64,000 nucleotides of DNA from Ochotona curzoniae (taxonomy: Eukaryota > Chordata > Mammalia > Lagomorpha > Ochotonidae): positions 5,394,001 to 5,458,000 of the forward strand of contig NW_024465751.1 of NCBI RefSeq assembly GCF_017591425.1, given 5' to 3'. The stretch's first letter is position 1; every line of letters starts with the position of its first letter. The position numbers were made by a program, and so were the translations under genes. The notes beneath the pieces were generated by a model. It saw only the letters and a list, made by a program, of their open reading frames with translations, ran no database searches and had not been told where the DNA came from. Below, piece after piece: positions 55,130-64,000 of the stretch.

Positions 55130-55700
55130 TATTTTGAACTCCATAACAGATTTAGCCCCTCCAGTGACCTACTGTGGAAAAACTCCTGCTCGGCCACCTA
55201 TGACTTGTATGATCTCTATGCTGTCATCTACAAACGATTTTCTCTACCTCAGTGTTGTGATGACAAGTACACAAAGACAGCCACAGTTCTTGACACGCTA
55301 ACCTCATCACCACCATTCTTCTTATCTACAACACGGTTTCAACCTCACTGCTGTACCTCCTTTAAAACTGTCCTCAAAATGGATTCTTAGGATACAACTT
55401 CGATCCTAACACTCCCATGTTCAAAATCATTTCATGCTGCTGACTTTTCCAAGGAACTGTGTCCATAATCCTTATGGTAGCACTTCAGATATTCTTAAAA
55501 TAAGCTCTTCCTCTATTCCTGTATCAACTCTGCCCTTTTTTCCTGCTTCTTATCTCTCCTCTCAGTACCCAGCCACCATTCCTGTTTGATATTCCTGAAC
55601 ACTTCCCCCGTTCCTTTCCACTCTTCCGTCTTCCCTTCCTCCGAGCTCAAACATTTTTATCTTCAGAATCTTGAGCCTAAAATGTTTCTTTTCAAAATAG
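55130..55700 (+). repeat. Possible L2 3' region
   Basis: CTCCAGTGACCTACTGTGG, CTCATCACCACCATTCTTCT, CATGTTCAAAATCATTTCAT, GTGTCCATAATCCTTATGGT and GATATTCCTGAACACTTCCC have the word order and pyrimidine bias of an L2 3' end. Confidence 0.45.
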
Positions 55701-57193
55701 GAAGGCAAGGGCTCAATTATACATAGAAAAGTAGTTTTCTCCGATGATGCTCCAATAGGAGCAGGTACCAATTTGCTTACCAAGAAGAATTCATTAGTTC
55801 CTCATCAGACTTGCTGTTCTGCGTGTGCTTCATGTGCCTGGTGTCTGTCTGCTCACATAGTCACTGTAGTTACAACCCAAGAACTCGCAAATCCATCCTG
55901 ACAGTTACAACATGCCTTAAAAAAACACCGGCATCATAAATTGAAATAACACTTGTAAAATACTGTAAAGTGATCAACATACAACTTTCCTGAAGCAGTT
56001 AGGTGGCTCCAATTGAAACTGAGGATATTTCCCCGAGAAATTCTAACAGCCAGTACATGTATACATGCGTAATAAACTTGACATACACACATATGTCATA
56101 AGATAGCAGCTGTTGAAGTAGTTTTGATAAGTATAATAAAGAAAAGGACAAGTAGAAGCAATATGCTGGCAATTTCTCTTGGGGTTATGATGTCTTTGAG
56201 GACACTGTCAGCTAAAACACACCCAGTCCTAGTCACCCCTTATGGCGTCCCTGAGAAATCTGCAAGAAAAGCAGAAAATAAGAAATCAAGGGCTCCTTTG
56301 TTGTAACTGGGTTGGCCTTTTTGTCTGACACTCCAATTCTTTGCTTGGGCTGGAGGTGTGGCTTGCAACATATGTACACCCAGGTGTCGTTGAACTTTAC
56401 CTAGTGAATTTCACATGACGCCATGCACTTGAGGGAACCAGGATAAGAGCAACACATGAGCTCTTTCTGTGCAGAACAATTTCTTCACTCGCTTCAGCTC
56501 ACTTTTTAGGCTTCAAAAAGATAAGACAAAAAAAGGGACCATGGCTATGTAAACGGCAAAGTCACCCTGCCTGCTAATACGCATGGTTTGGGAGATGTCC
56601 CAGAATCCGACCTTCCCTATCCGCTCCTACTAATTTTTATTTTCAAGTTTCAACTATTGACTCCATTTCTTCACCTTTAAAATGAAGTCTTAAGCACAAT
56701 GTTGGAGCGATTCTTCCAGGCTCTGGCATAGTGTTAAATGATTAGAAAGAAATATCACCTTTTTAAAACCAAGAATATTTACTGGTGAATTGTCAGCACT
56801 TCTCTGAATAGTGAAGTGAATTTCTTTTAGGTGTAAATTTTCATTGTATTCACATTTCTCTGGCTTAGGCAACTTTTTTTTCTTTTTTTACAATAGACTG
56901 GATGAAAGAACATGATTGATTCAGTAAACATTTAGTCCCATTCCTGCAGTGAAGCCCTTAACTACTCCAACTTCAGAAAGTTCAGAACATAAAAAATTAA
57001 GAACTTTGTCTTATCTATTTTCTATGGAATTCTAAAAAGAATATGAATAGTCAAAACAAGAAACAGTTATTTCTCACATGAATATGATAGAAGAGTCAAC
57101 AATTTTAACTTCTTTTAGGATATACCATATTTTTAAAGTTTCAAGAAGAAGAACCTATGTCTTTTTTGAAAATCCTACAACGTTCATTTTCAG
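55701..57193. other. Single-copy sequence, no gene recognised
   Basis: No confident repeat. A T-rich run lies at 56871-56890. Short frames only. Confidence 0.4.
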
Positions 57194-57300
57194 GAAATTC
57201 CAGTACAGATATAATCTATAACATTCAAGATAGACAACGGCAAATCCAAAAATTAAAGATGTGGAAGAAACAAATGCAAGAAAGAGATGAAAATGCATGA
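57194..57300 (+). other. Possible small (terminal) coding exon, unidentified gene
   Basis: ACAACGTTCATTTTCAG ending at 57193 is a good 3' splice site. The following 107 bp is open in one phase (two bases, then codons) to a TGA at 57298-57300. The 34-residue peptide is hydrophilic and helical, with the segment IQDRQRQIQKLKMWKKQMQE, typical of a coiled-coil end. I do not recognise the gene. No repeat family explains the segment. It could be the last exon of a plus-strand gene whose other exons lie upstream of or within this window, or coincidence. Confidence 0.25.
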
Positions 57301-58799
57301 CTTATGGTTAGAGCTCTTGGTTCTAGCCGTGCTGATTCTCAGAAAGTAACACAGAAACTCTTTCCTGATTAGAAAGTACGTGAACTAACGGACAAAAGTT
57401 ACAACCCCAGTTACAATCCCTTCCACGAGTGGGTAAATGCAATGAGCAGCTTTCGTGGAGAAGGCAAGAAACCTTGACTCACACAGACTTCCACAGGTGA
57501 CCCACACGTGCAGATGGAGGTGCTAACCTGGGTAAGGGCAGCCTAAACGACGTCCAGCTTTTGCTGCTCTTCCTCCTTCCCTAAGAATTCCTTCATCTTG
57601 AAAAACAGGAGCAAGTAAATCACCCAAAGATGCTGTTAACTAATTATGAGTTATAAATTGTGAGTGCACTTCTTGGTAAGGCTGGAAGGCAGATGTTGGA
57701 GAGAGATAAGAGATGAAAGTATAAGACATAACTCAGATGAATATGTACAAGGAAACCTTGTTTTCTTGTGATACAGTGGGACTAAGGGAAGGCTAAGAAA
57801 TGGATGTATTGGGATACAGAAGGGAATGTGGGTGATGATGATGTTTTCTTACTCATGACAACAGCTGTAGGATACAGGAAGTCAGAAATCAAGGGAATCA
57901 CCAAAAAGGAATAAACGTAGGTAGAATAATCGTAACATATACAAAGCAAACAATTGGCTTGTGTTGAAGGTATATGAAGGGAAAGAAAAAGATAAGCAAA
58001 GTTTATGACGAATGAAACTTGTCCATCAGAAGAAAATTGCATTGCATTAAGTACATTAATATACAATTCCTATTTTTAAAGAAGAGCCAGGTACAAATAT
58101 GGAGACCTGGAAGAGATAAAAGTAAATGATGCAGGAAAATCAAATATAAATTAAAATAACTGAACAAAAACATGGAAGGATGAATGTAAGCCACATTATA
58201 CATAGACAGATGAAAATGGAAAAAATGCATATTACAGAGAATATAGTAAGAACCATAAAGGGCAAAAACACAGATGGTTGAAAAAAAATAAGGAAGAGGA
58301 ATAGGGAGGAAGGGACATACAAAGAACCCAGGAACTCAGGGCGGCAGGAAATAGATAAAGAAGAGACAACATGTGTATAACGCCTGAGGAGGCTTACAGA
58401 ACTTTGGATGAGAATCAGAAGGTTTGAAGAAAGTTTTTCCCCTAAGTAGCCCTTTGTATGATTTATTTTTGTATAATAAAAACTATTGCATGGATTTTTA
58501 TTTTCAACAGCAAAATGAAAGAACAATAGGAAAGAAGGACATTGAACAGATTTGATTCAAGCATTTGGGCCTACAAACACTTACATATATTTGTTAATTA
58601 ATTTTAGCCATTAGATACACAATAGTTTATTTTATACCAGGAACAGCTCAAAGGAACACACGCAAAATGAGGAAGATAACAAAATTGTCTGACCTTTCAT
58701 ATGCTCAGTCTGGAGAGAGGATATATACAGAAAACAAAAACGCTGCTACTCTGTATCAGATCATAGCAACTAAGCAACAGCTGATGTGAACTGAACCCA
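57301..58799. other. Single-copy sequence, no gene recognised
   Basis: The 128-codon minus frame at 58140-58526 and the 94-codon minus frame at 57782-58066 are read from A-rich plus-strand DNA, giving Phe/Leu/Ser-rich peptides without domains. Confidence 0.4.
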
Positions 58800-59045
58800 G
58801 CAAAGGGTAGAATGTGCAAAGGAAAAAGGAATTTCTACTTTAGATAGGATAGTCAGGGAAAGAATCTGAAAGAAAAAAATTAGGAAAACACCTGTGAGAA
58901 ATAAGGGATGGGGAGGTGCATAAACTCTAGATGGAAGCAATGGAAAGCACTAAAAGCTAAAAGCATAGAGGGCTTTGCTTTTTAGAGGAGCTGGAGTGCA
59001 GAATAACCAGCACGTTGGAAGATGAAGCTGATTAACAGGACGTGC
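58800..59045 (-). repeat. L2 fragment
   Basis: GATAGTCAGGGAAAGAATCT, GAAGCAATGGAAAGCACTAA, AAGCATAGAGGGCTTTGCTT, GGAGCTGGAGTGCAGAATAA follow the reversed L2 (GTGGTCAGGGAAGGCCTCTC, GTGGCTGGAGCAGAGTGA). Confidence 0.5.
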
Positions 59046-59374
59046 AAACAGAGATGAGAGCCGTGGTACCTGGGACTTTCGGAATCATTTTAAGTATTTC
59101 TTCTTTTACTTTGAAAGAGATAGGAATAGACTGCAGAGAGTTACACAGAAAATGGATTTGACATAATTAATATTTTATTTTAAAAGCACCACTCTCGGTA
59201 CTGTACTAAGTTCGTTGCTATTTAAAGGTGAGACAAAAAGATCAATTAAAATATCTACTAGTAGTGGAGTCCTACTGCGTTCTCCAAATTTTACAAAGAG
59301 CCAGGAGTATACTCAGTCCTTCTGAAAACACTCCTCCCTGGTCCTTCTAACGCTGTGCTGTCAAGCAGTCTGGG
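59046..59374. other. Single-copy sequence, no gene recognised
   Basis: Nothing recognised. Confidence 0.4.
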
Positions 59375-59640
59375 ATACAAAGCTTTACGGGTACACAAGG
59401 ATTTGTCTTCCCAAACTCATGCTAATTTTTAATCTCTGACATCTTAATGTTATTGACTGATGAATTAAACTTGAGGACTTGATCTAATTGTGGCAGCTTG
59501 GAGGTAGTTTCAATGGCAGGTGCTAAGTATTTGGAGGTGTGCCCTTGGAGAGTGACTGATTCTTGGGAAATGGTTTATGGTTATTAGAACTCAAGTTCAG
59601 CCTAACCTTTCTGTGATCACAAAGATTTTATATTGTGCAT
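59375..59640 (+). mobile_element. Possible MaLR-like LTR remnant
   Basis: GGATTTGTCTTCCCAAACTC, ATGCTAATTTTTAATCTCTG, ACATCTTAATGTTATTGACT and TGGAGGTGTGCCCTTGGAGA loosely follow the MaLR start (GATTTGTCTCCCCAAAATTC, ATGTTGAAATTTAATCCCCA, GGAGGTGGGGCCTTTGG). Weak. Confidence 0.35.
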
Positions 59641-59979
59641 AGGTAAACATTAACAAAATTTGATCATACACGTAGTAAGAAAAATGGCCCCCCAAATGAG
59701 AAGAGAGAAAAATTACGGAAATTCACAAACCTACGATTAAATTCAATGCATTCATCTCACGTGCTTCGAATGTGAGCAAGGGACTATGACCTTCAACATG
59801 TTTCTTAGCTCATTGGTCATAAAGTTTACAGAACACAGAGCTTCCTTCTCACAGTTTATTTCAGGATTAACAAGTTGATCAGGAAGACAACAGCAAGCTA
59901 ATCATGTGGCATGAGAATGCAGGTACATTGACACGGCCTCTTGCATCAGCTCCAAATATAAATGGTTGCACATGGGGAA

Positions 59980-60880
59980 AACGCAAGAGATATGAACTCT
60001 AGTGCGCTGACTCTGTGGTGTTATTGTATTATGACAATAATTTATAATGCTATTGCAATTACAGTAGAATTACAGCATGAGCAGCATCTAATAGAGCTAT
60101 GTGCATACGCTTGAGAAAGATGGATGTGCCAGCAGCTTGAGCTGCAGAGATGAGATTAAACGGCTCCAATCTCTGATCCTGCCATTGATTTTTGGAGCCC
60201 TCCCATTAACATGATACCACACACACCATCCCTCTATCATTCCTTACAGATGAAGGCATAGTTTTTTAGAGTGTGAATAATTGGATGCTTAAAATACAAA
60301 GTGACAAATTTTCCACACCTCCAACTGCCATGAATCAGGACACATTAATCAAAGGCTCTTTGGAGGACGCATTCTTGAGGAGGAAAACAGGTTTACAGAA
60401 TAAACCTGCTTTGTGCTTCTCTTTCTTCCTCTTTCTTCCTTTTGGCTTTTGCGCGTACTTTGCTTTGGATCTGAATAAGAGAGTGTAGACTGACAGTAAG
60501 TCAAGAAATTGTATACATCGGATATTTACACGATATCCTATTTATAGTAGATGTGATAGGACCCTACAGGGACAGTGACTTGCAAACAATTGCATTCATT
60601 CTTCCTATTTGGAGGCCACAATGTTTTGCTTCAAGTATGTTGGTCCATGCTCTGACTTCTAATAAAATGCTCCTCTTTGGGTTGTTTAATATTGCTGAAA
60701 TAATACAATCAAAGTTCATAATCACGTGCAGTGCTCACTTTTTATAGAGTAACTACTCCATGGCCCTGATTATTTGCAGTAAATGTTTAAGATTGGATTG
60801 ATTGTCATGATTTGATAGTTTGATCAATCACCGTATGCTTATGTTTAATGATAAGACATTGAAATTGAACAAGAGCTCAA
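59980..60880. promoter_or_regulatory. Candidate conserved non-coding (enhancer-like) block
   Basis: About 0.9 kb with no recognised repeat. It is dense in homeodomain-type words: ACAATAATTTATAATGC, TTGCAATTACAGTAGAATTAC, GATTGGATTGATTGTCATGA and TTTGATAGTTTGATCAATCA (PBX/MEIS-like TGATTGAT cores near 60795-60830). CAGCAGCTTGAGCTGCAGAG at 60131-60150 holds a short palindrome. Only texture and motif density support this. Confidence 0.3.
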
Positions 60881-60889
60881 AGAGGAGAG

Positions 60890-61040
60890 CTGTTGTTTTG
60901 GTTTACAGCGTCTTTCATCTACATAATCCCATCTAATGCAGACAAGTCCCATTTTTCAAGAGAAACCAAGGCTTGGCAGAAATAAGCTCCTTCTCCAAGA
61001 CAACAAAGCTATCAGGAGCTGAGATATTTGTATTGAAACT
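60890..61040 (-). repeat. MIR element, truncated by a SINE
   Basis: CATAATCCCATCTAATGCAG, ACAAGTCCCATTTTTCAAGA, GAAACCAAGGCTTGGCAGAA, ATAAGCTCCTTCTCCAAGAC, GCTATCAGGAGCTGAGATAT follow the reversed MIR well. Confidence 0.75.
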
Positions 61041-61047
61041 CAAGTTT

Positions 61048-61374
61048 TGTTTTTCTGTTTTTAATAATGACTGATTTATTGACTTGAATGGCAGAGTGAC
61101 AGAGAGGGAGAGAGAAAGAGAGAGAGAGAGATGGATTGTGCATCTGTTCACTCCCTAAAAGCCAGAACAATCAGGAACTGCCAGCAACCAGGAGTTCCTT
61201 TCCCAGCTTAGTGGCAGGAACTCAAGTACCTTGAGTCATCACCTGCTGACTCCCCTGCACACTAACAGGAAGCCAGAACTGGAGCAGCACTTCTTAAACT
61301 CAAGCCAGCACTCCTTAAGGGAGTGCTGGTATCTGGAGTGGTGGCTTCATCCCAGTGCCACAATGCTTGTCCCT
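61048..61374 (-). mobile_element. C-SINE, older copy with target-site duplication
   Basis: ATGACTGATTTATTGACTTG, AATGGCAGAGTGACAGAGAG (older tail), a (GA)n run at about 61095-61128, CATCTGTTCACTCCCTAAAA, GCCAGCAACCAGGAGTTCCT, ACTCCCCTGCACACTAACAG, ATCCCAGTGCCACAATGCTT. AAACTCAAGTTT is duplicated exactly (61036-61047, 61375-61386). Confidence 0.93.
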
Positions 61375-61386
61375 AAACTCAAGTTT

Positions 61387-61859
61387 CACAAACCTAGACA
61401 TTCACATTTTAAAATTTAATCATTTTTTTCTGCTTTCATACACAAAGCTCACCTCATTTCCAAAAGACTTACAGTTGCTTATAATTTGGAAACATACATT
61501 AAGAAATGATGAATAAATAAGAATGCAGAAAATAAGATGGATCCAAGATACTCAAGATATGAACATTTAACCAAGTACATTTGTGATAGCAGACACGAGA
61601 TATGAATTGGTAATTTTAAAGTAAAACATATGGTCTTTTCATAAAGTTGAATTCTGATGGAGGAAATCAACATACAAGTAATTAACAGGACATCAGGGAA
61701 ATTTGGAGAGACTGTATGAAACCTAGTGGGACTTAGAGGAAGGCATACTTGATCATATCTGAATTGTGCTCAGCCCACGCTGGTATCTTCCTGAATTATC
61801 TGGTCTCTACTTCTCATCTAGAATCTAAGTCTCTTCTTTACATTTGGGTCACGTTTGCC
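61387..61859. other. Single-copy sequence, no gene recognised
   Basis: Nothing recognised. Confidence 0.4.
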
Positions 61860-62005
61860 TAGAGTACAGTACCCTCTGCTACATTAGAGATGTTCATTGA
61901 ATGAATAGATGAATGAGGCCCAATGAAATTTAAAGAGTTCCATGTGACACAGCTTGTAAGTTGCAGCACCAGCTCGGTCTGATCTGTCTCCCCCAAAGTA
62001 GAAGT
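61860..62005. repeat. L2/MIR-type fragments
   Basis: GTACAGTACCCTCTGCTACA, GAGATGTTCATTGAATGAAT, AGATGAATGAG (61862-61917) is a forward L2-type terminus. CACAGCTTGTAAGTTGCAGC, ACCAGCTCGGTCTGATCTGT, CCCCCAAAG (61948-61997) is a reversed MIR end. Confidence 0.55.
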
Positions 62006-62599
62006 GAGCAGCAGAGATATTTACATCAATAGATGTTGAAATTAGCAAAAGATTCAAATGTACTCGAAAACAGAAGCAATAGAAGTTAGTAAGAAAGGAA
62101 TAATAATCCTAGAAAACCCACTCCACAGGTGAGTGATTTCAGCCTGACAAACCTGGCAAGAGAAAATCACGTGTAGAGACTAAACCTTTCCTGGCCCCAA
62201 CCCTGTATGCATCCCACCGTACTACACTGTAGAGTTCAACGGGACAGGAAATCCAAGGGGAAAACATGCCTGCAGAAATAAATAGGAGATTTAGGGAACA
62301 AAGAAAGGGCAAAACAAGATGGAAGTACGAACATGCAAACGTATTGATTCACTTTAAAAAAAAAGCAGATGTTAGTAACTGAGAAGAATTGCAGTGTGTT
62401 AATCAATGCAACATTAAAATGAATTAAGACAGTCTTATGGCTTTAGTCTTTTGAAAATTTACTACATTTAGCTCTTTTTTGTTTTTAAATTTTCTTGTAT
62501 ACAACTCTCACCATGGGTTTGGGGGTAATTGATTTGAGAATCTGAAAAGAATTCTTGGCAAAGTTCTAGAAACTCCATATTCTAACCCTACTTTTTCCA
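62006..62599. other. Single-copy sequence, no gene recognised
   Basis: A short A-run at 62356-62366; otherwise nothing recognised. Confidence 0.4.
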
Positions 62600-62735
62600 G
62601 TTGTCATATGAAGCTGAGGCAGTGACTGTCCTTCCCAGGGCTTCAATTTTCACTTGAGTCAAGGGAAGAATTTGGAATTGATTATTCCCAAGGTCCTTTC
62701 CAGCTCTATATTTCAAGAGCTCTAGACAAAAATGT
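62600..62735 (+). repeat. MIR-type fragment
   Basis: CCCAGGGCTTCAATTTTCAC, GAAGAATTTGGAATTGATTA and CAAGGTCCTTTCCAGCTCTA match a common forward MIR-type 3' form (GGGCCTCAGTTTCC, GATTAGATGATCTC, AAGGTCCCTTCCAGCTCTAA). Confidence 0.65.
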
Positions 62736-63215
62736 TACCTGATTGTGGTCCCAATTCTATGTTTTATTTTTGGCTCAACTCCCTTCCTCTGTCCCTTATT
62801 TCCTGCTCTTGTGAGTTGGCCTAGAATGTTGGATGTTTGCATAAACTTCAGGGGTTAAGGATCTCTGTTTACACTAGCTTATTTGAAGGCTCTGCTACTA
62901 TATGTCTTCCCTATCTTGCTGCTTCTTTGCACATCAAATGAGGTTATGAACTTGTCAGTACTCTGGCAACTATCAATTACAATAATGTAAGAGAATCAAA
63001 TGTTCTCTCTGTCATTACTATTTTTGTGTAGATCTGGTAGGCTGCTTTCCAGAAATGTCAATAGTCTTTCCCTAGGAGATAAGACAGAATAAAAACCAGA
63101 AACAATCAGTTTTTCTTCCCCAAAATATTGCATAATGACATCCAAAGTTGGCTGGGGGTAATATAAATAAAATGAATCTAAATAAAATGTGTAAAAATAA
63201 AGAGAAGACATGATC
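62736..63215. other. Single-copy sequence, no gene recognised
   Basis: Nothing recognised. The left duplication of the next SINE is GAGAAGACATGATC at 63202-63215. Confidence 0.4.
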
Positions 63216-63540
63216 AGGGCTAGCACAATGCTCAATTGGCTAACCTCTACCTTGGCATCCTACATGGGCATCAGTTCATGCCCTGGCTGCTTGATTTCCC
63301 ATCTAGCTTCCTGGTTTTTGTCTAGGAAAGCAGCAGAGGACTGCCTAAAGTCTTGGGACCCTGCACCCATGTGAAAGACTTAGAAGAGGCTCCTTGCTTT
63401 GGCTTTGGATAGGCTCAGCTCCAACTGCTGTGGCCACTTGGAGAGTCAACCAGCAGATGGAAGATCTTTCTCTGTGTCTTTCTTTCTCTGTGTAAGTCTT
63501 CCTTTCCAATAAAAAAAAAATCTTTAAAAACAAAAAGAAA
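63216..63540 (+). mobile_element. C-SINE, plus-strand copy with target-site duplication
   Basis: GGGCTAGCACAATGCTCAAT head, CTTGGCATCCTACATGGGCA, TTCATGCCCTGGCTGCTTGA (B-box area), CTAGGAAAGCAGCAGAGGAC, CTAAAGTCTTGGGACCCTGC, TGGCCACTTGGAGAGTCAAC, then an A-rich tail. GAGAAGACATGATC (63202-63215) and GAGAAAACATGGTC (63541-63554) match at 12 of 14 bases. Confidence 0.9.
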
Positions 63541-63554
63541 GAGAAAACATGGTC

Positions 63555-64000
63555 TTGTATGTAACTGCAAATAGAACATAGACCCTAAAAAACAAGAAAA
63601 AAAAGAAGAAATTAGGGATATATACAGATTAAAAAATAAATAAATAAAAGGATAGGACCAGGAATCCAATTTCTCTAATATGGGGGCAGAAACAAGGGCT
63701 TAGGTAAAGAGCTGGGAAATAATTCGCATTTCAAACACCTGCCATGTTCCTGTAGCTGGAAGCCAGCTCATGTTGAGGAAAGGAGAGTCTAGGATCTAGG
63801 ATGGGAAGGAGGCTTGGGTCACTGCATTCATCTGCACTTCATTAAAGAAGTGGCACTACTCAAATGTGAATGGAATGCTGTTTTTTTCCCTGGACGATGT
63901 ATTCTAAATGCAAAACAAATTTTAGATAGGTCAGAAATTTGCATTCTTGTGTAAAAATGCCGATAATTTCATTAGAAATAATCAACTGAGTCCCTAAAAA
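63555..64000. other. Single-copy sequence, no gene recognised
   Basis: An A-rich stretch at 63580-63650 includes (AAATA)n. Nothing else recognised to the window end. Confidence 0.4.

Noticed and set aside
1..64000. Bacterial or phage features such as operons, ribosome binding sites, attachment sites
   Set aside because: Gene density, SINE/L1/MIR/L2/LTR content and microsatellites are mammalian; prokaryotic signals would be meaningless here.

Overview
This is a mammalian, almost certainly lagomorph, non-coding window. I recognise no intact host protein-coding gene, no structural RNA gene and nothing prokaryotic. The organism call rests on the tRNA-derived C-SINE family, present in about 17 copies on both strands. 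The youngest copies end in a block reading gcaaagtcagatatacagag plus gaggagagacagagaggaag, which I associate with pika (Ochotona). Older copies carry the GGCAGAG-type tail seen in rabbit. From memory I therefore favour a pika; this was not checked against a database.

Region 1 (1-8.8 kb) is a pile-up of retrotransposition events. An unidentified minus-strand retroposon of about 0.8 kb sits between perfect 15-bp direct repeats (637-1483). A 5'-truncated L1 3' end has its own direct repeats at 1595-1613 and 8808-8826. Inside that copy sits a full-length L1 (1666-8292) with a YY1-type start, an internally repetitive 5' UTR, ORF1, ORF2, a 3' UTR and target-site duplications. Both of its ORFs are broken by frameshifts and stops, so it cannot be autonomous.

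Region 2 (8.8-34 kb) is single-copy DNA sprinkled with C-SINEs of several ages, ancient L2 and MIR fragments, an L1 3' end, simple repeats, and one C-SINE whose core has expanded into a minisatellite (25131-25347). A cluster of L2 and MaLR LTR sequence lies at 32.1-34 kb.

Region 3 (34-50.3 kb) holds a short coding-like fragment on the minus strand, a pair of related interspersed repeats, LTR remnants, a strikingly well-matched 75-bp inverted repeat (36528-36603 and 37402-37476), hAT relics (MER5-like, MER20-like), more C-SINEs with clear target-site duplications, and a MaLR LTR split by a young C-SINE (49.5-50.3 kb).

Region 4 (50.3-64 kb) is sparser: MIR and L2 relics, a possible small coding exon at 57194-57300, and a repeat-free stretch around 60.0-60.9 kb that looks like a conserved non-coding or enhancer candidate. 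The window fits an intron or gene desert. The genes do not work together in any pathway; the biology visible here is the history of mobile elements. All family names for old repeats come from recalled consensus sequences, and their edges are approximate.
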